Shown here in pieces: positions 62,801 through 64,000 of a DNA stretch of 64,000 bases (position 1 is the first letter of the stretch; each line of letters starts with the position of its first letter). The notes beneath the pieces were generated by a model. The model was not told where the DNA came from and did not search any database. It saw only the letters and a list, made by a program, of their open reading frames with translations. The stretch covers positions 62,001 to 126,000 of the forward strand of contig JBPXJS010000011.1 of assembly GCA_051715425.1 (NCBI GenBank), in the 5' to 3' direction. Made by a program: the position numbers and the translations under genes. Origin of the DNA: JAJTFA01 sp051715425. Its GTDB lineage: Bacteria; Bacteroidota; Bacteroidia; UKL13-3.

Positions 62801-62926
62801 ATGGGTATAGTTATTATTGGTGGGTTGTTGTTCTCCGGGTTTCTCACCCTGTATGTTATTCCTGCTGTATACAGCTACCTCTCAGGAAATGTAAAACACC
62901 AAAACAAGGAAGGAGATGCAGAATGA
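59846..62926 (+). CDS. RND-family efflux pump (AcrB/MdtB-like permease)
   Basis: 1026 residues, the inner-membrane proton antiporter of a tripartite efflux pump. It has twelve helices and two large periplasmic loops. ISINRPVLATVMSIIIVLFG is the first helix. Helix 4 carries LATGLVVDDGIVVTENIFKK with the Asp-Asp of the proton relay, and helix 10 has GLVTKNGILIVEFANQKKEQ with the expected Lys-Asn. The ATG at 59846 (MSLSSISINRP) is the family's usual start. The TGA overlaps the next gene's ATG (ATGA). Confidence 0.94.
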   Translation: MSLSSISINRPVLATVMSIIIVLFGAISFKFLGIREYPSIDPPVITVRTSYTGANPDIIESQITEPLEKAINGIAGIRSISSASNLGVSVITVEFNLSENLEAAANDVRDKVSQAVRQLPQDIDAPPVVSKADANSDAIVSMTVQSDTKSQLEVNDYAENVLLERLQTIPGVSTIQIWGQKRYAMRLWLDPAKLASFKLTPLDIKAALDRENVELPGGKIEGNTTELSVKTVGRFTTPEEFNNIILRNDGTRTIRLRDVGNAMLGAENEETMLKSNGIPMIGLGLVPQPGANYVEIADEFYKRYEQIKKDVPKDFILDIALDNTKFIKTSITEVGETLLIAFILVVLIIFLFFRDWLIAFRPLIDIPVSLIGAFFIMYLFGFSINILTLLAIVLATGLVVDDGIVVTENIFKKIEEGLSPREAAIKGSNEIFFAVVSTSLTLAVVFLPIIFLEGFVGRLFREFGVVVAGAVIISAFVSLTLTPMLNVKLQRKTNKHTRFYNLTEPYFEALNQAYRNSLETFMKKRWLAVLILVVSFGIIFLIGTTIPSELSPMDDRSIMRISATAPEGTSYEYMDNYMNSLGTLIGDSIPECRRYLLVTAPGFIGSGAVNTGFARIILTDPENRKRSQQQIAMLLQKHVSGFTEARSFVIQDQTISGSGGPRAGLPVQYILQNQDFEKLQANLPKFLEEVSKNPTFQGVDVNLKFNRPELVVTINREKAKNLGVSVQNIAQTLQFAYGGVRYGYFTNKGKQYQVIGQMDRANRDETLDLTSMYVRNDKGELVQLDNVIEVTERSSPPQLYHYNRYKAATVSAGLAPGKTIGDGIKVMGEIRKKVLDESFTTDLGGPSRDFAESSSNTTFAFLLALVLVYLVLAAQFESFIDPAIIMLTVPMALGGALISLWYFNQTLNIFSQIGIIVLLGLVTKNGILIVEFANQKKEQGLNKLQAVKEAAVSRLRPIMMTSIATILGALPIALALGAGAKSRVSMGIVIIGGLLFSGFLTLYVIPAVYSYLSGNVKHQNKEGDAE

Positions 62927-64000
62927 GAACAGGAAATAAACTATTGCTCTTTTTATTACTGATTGGTTATTCAGTTGGAGCTCAAACAATACTTACTTTA
63001 AATGATGCATTAAAGATTACCCTCGCCAATAACTACGCTATTCAAATTGCCAAAAACGAAGCGGAAATAAGTAAAGCAAACAACAGCCCCGGAGCAGCGG
63101 GTATGTTGCCTGTGGTAACCGGAACCATTAACCAGGATAACCAGGTACAGAATACAGAGCAGAAATTTTTAAATGGTACAGAAAATAAACGTGACGGGGC
63201 AAAGAGCAACCAGTTAAATGCAGGAGTAGAATTAGGCTGGACCATTTTTAACGGATTTAAAATGTTTGCCACCAGAAATAAACTGAAGGAACTGCAGGAG
63301 ATTGGGGAGCTGCGGATGAAACAACAAATTGAACAGGTTTTTAGCAGGGTTATTAAAGCCTATGCCGATGCGGCTTCTGCACGCCAACAGGTAAAATCAA
63401 ATGAAGAATTGGTTCAGATTTCAACCCTGCGCTTGCAATTGGCCGAAGATAAATTTAAAGCAGGACGCTCGCCCAAAACGGAGGTGTTAAAAGCACAGGT
63501 GGATTTAAATGCCGACCGCTCTGCATTAATGAGGCAGCAAAATGTGTTGCGCAATTCAAAAATCACATTGAATCAATTGTTGGGCCGTAATGCAGATATT
63601 GATTTTGAGGTAGAAGATAGTTTAATCATCAACAAAGAATATAAGCTGGAAGAATTATTGAGTAAAACCGGAAACCAAAACACGACCTTGCAGATTGCGC
63701 GGAGAAATGAGTATGCAGGCCGTTTGTTTCTTAACGAAGCAAAAGCCGACAGGTATCCGGTGATTCAGTTAAAAACAGGGTACAATTATGGCCGTCAGGA
63801 ATCTGAGGCGGGTTTTCTGCAATCTGCCAGCAATACCGGATATCATTATGGAGCCGGATTAAGTATTAATTTATTTAATGGGTTTGATGTAAGCAGAAAA
63901 ATACAAAATGCCAGGTTAGGTCTGCAATCAGTGAGTTTGGTATATAAAGACTCCATGGCCAGAATTGATGCAGCTATCAGGCAGGCTTATAATACGTTTA
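62923..64000 (+). CDS. TolC-family outer-membrane efflux protein, 3' end cut by window edge
   Basis: The frame MRTGNKLLLFLLLIGYSVGA opens at an ATG overlapping the pump's stop and remains open to base 64000 (359 codons). A signal peptide (LLLFLLLIGYSVGAQ) precedes the OEP pattern: LNDALKITLANNYAIQIAKN, long helices rich in Lys/Glu/Gln, FKAGRSPKTEVLKAQVDL, and the second repeat GAGLSINLFNGFDVSRKIQN. It is the outer-membrane channel of the MarR-controlled pump. About 80-100 residues are missing at the end. Confidence 0.9.
   Translation, partial: MRTGNKLLLFLLLIGYSVGAQTILTLNDALKITLANNYAIQIAKNEAEISKANNSPGAAGMLPVVTGTINQDNQVQNTEQKFLNGTENKRDGAKSNQLNAGVELGWTIFNGFKMFATRNKLKELQEIGELRMKQQIEQVFSRVIKAYADAASARQQVKSNEELVQISTLRLQLAEDKFKAGRSPKTEVLKAQVDLNADRSALMRQQNVLRNSKITLNQLLGRNADIDFEVEDSLIINKEYKLEELLSKTGNQNTTLQIARRNEYAGRLFLNEAKADRYPVIQLKTGYNYGRQESEAGFLQSASNTGYHYGAGLSINLFNGFDVSRKIQNARLGLQSVSLVYKDSMARIDAAIRQAYNTF

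Noticed and set aside
1..64000. CRISPR arrays, tRNAs, rRNAs, IS elements, prophage
   Set aside because: Looked for and not seen; the repeats present are intragenic or short regulatory palindromes.

Overview
The window is a stretch of a Bacteroidota chromosome, probably from an environmental lineage. Three large secreted proteins end in type IX secretion (T9SS) type A sorting domains. There are TonB-dependent receptors with carboxypeptidase-like N-terminal domains, a FecR/ECF sigma pair, Omp28 and DUF4249 lipoproteins, DUF1599 and BT_3928-type proteins. Several promoters match the Bacteroidota consensus TTTG-N19-TAnnTTTG, and Shine-Dalgarno sequences are mostly absent. I see no phage, IS element, CRISPR array or tRNA. 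The window looks like core chromosome with lineage-specific surface genes.

Left end (1-7.7 kb, minus strand): a compact run folP - cdaA (diadenylate cyclase) - purM - galE - rmlB - rmlA - phosphoglucose/phosphomannose isomerase - CpsB-like phosphatase (cut by the window edge). It joins folate, c-di-AMP and purine genes to nucleotide-sugar synthesis for surface polysaccharide. From 7.8 to 10.3 kb come DUF1599, a DoxX-type membrane protein and a secreted unknown. At 10.6-17.7 kb lies a surface module: an XRE regulator diverging from a duplicated LamG/T9SS protein, then a four-gene operon with a 972-residue T9SS serine hydrolase, then a second XRE regulator overlapping aroK.

18-33 kb: HU, a DEAD-box helicase with a Gly/Arg-rich tail, a 1453-residue repeat-rich T9SS protein, the homocysteine-binding half of MetH, a 49-residue FeoB-associated-type protein, a cationic amino acid permease, a DUF4143 ATPase preceded by paired palindromes, kmo plus kynU (kynurenine pathway) and an orphan LuxR-type response regulator.

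33-45 kb (minus): a complete Kdp potassium locus with an unusual layout. It runs sigma54-type response regulator - 97-residue helical protein - 27-residue micropeptide - kdpF - kdpA - kdpB - kdpC - porin - terminator-like hairpin - decayed ynfA - DUF5808 - stand-alone KdpD sensor/Usp protein - separate histidine kinase. Together with cdaA this suggests c-di-AMP/potassium homeostasis.

45-64 kb: sucB; a TonB receptor with an Omp28 lipoprotein; an operon TonB receptor - DUF4249 - FecR - ECF sigma (sigma last); the SRP RNA gene; an acyl-CoA carboxylase beta subunit; a Gre-like factor; and marR - adaptor - RND pump - TolC (cut by the right edge) with a palindromic operator in front of marR. Coordinates and translations come from reading the sequence; family names come from motif recognition without database searches.
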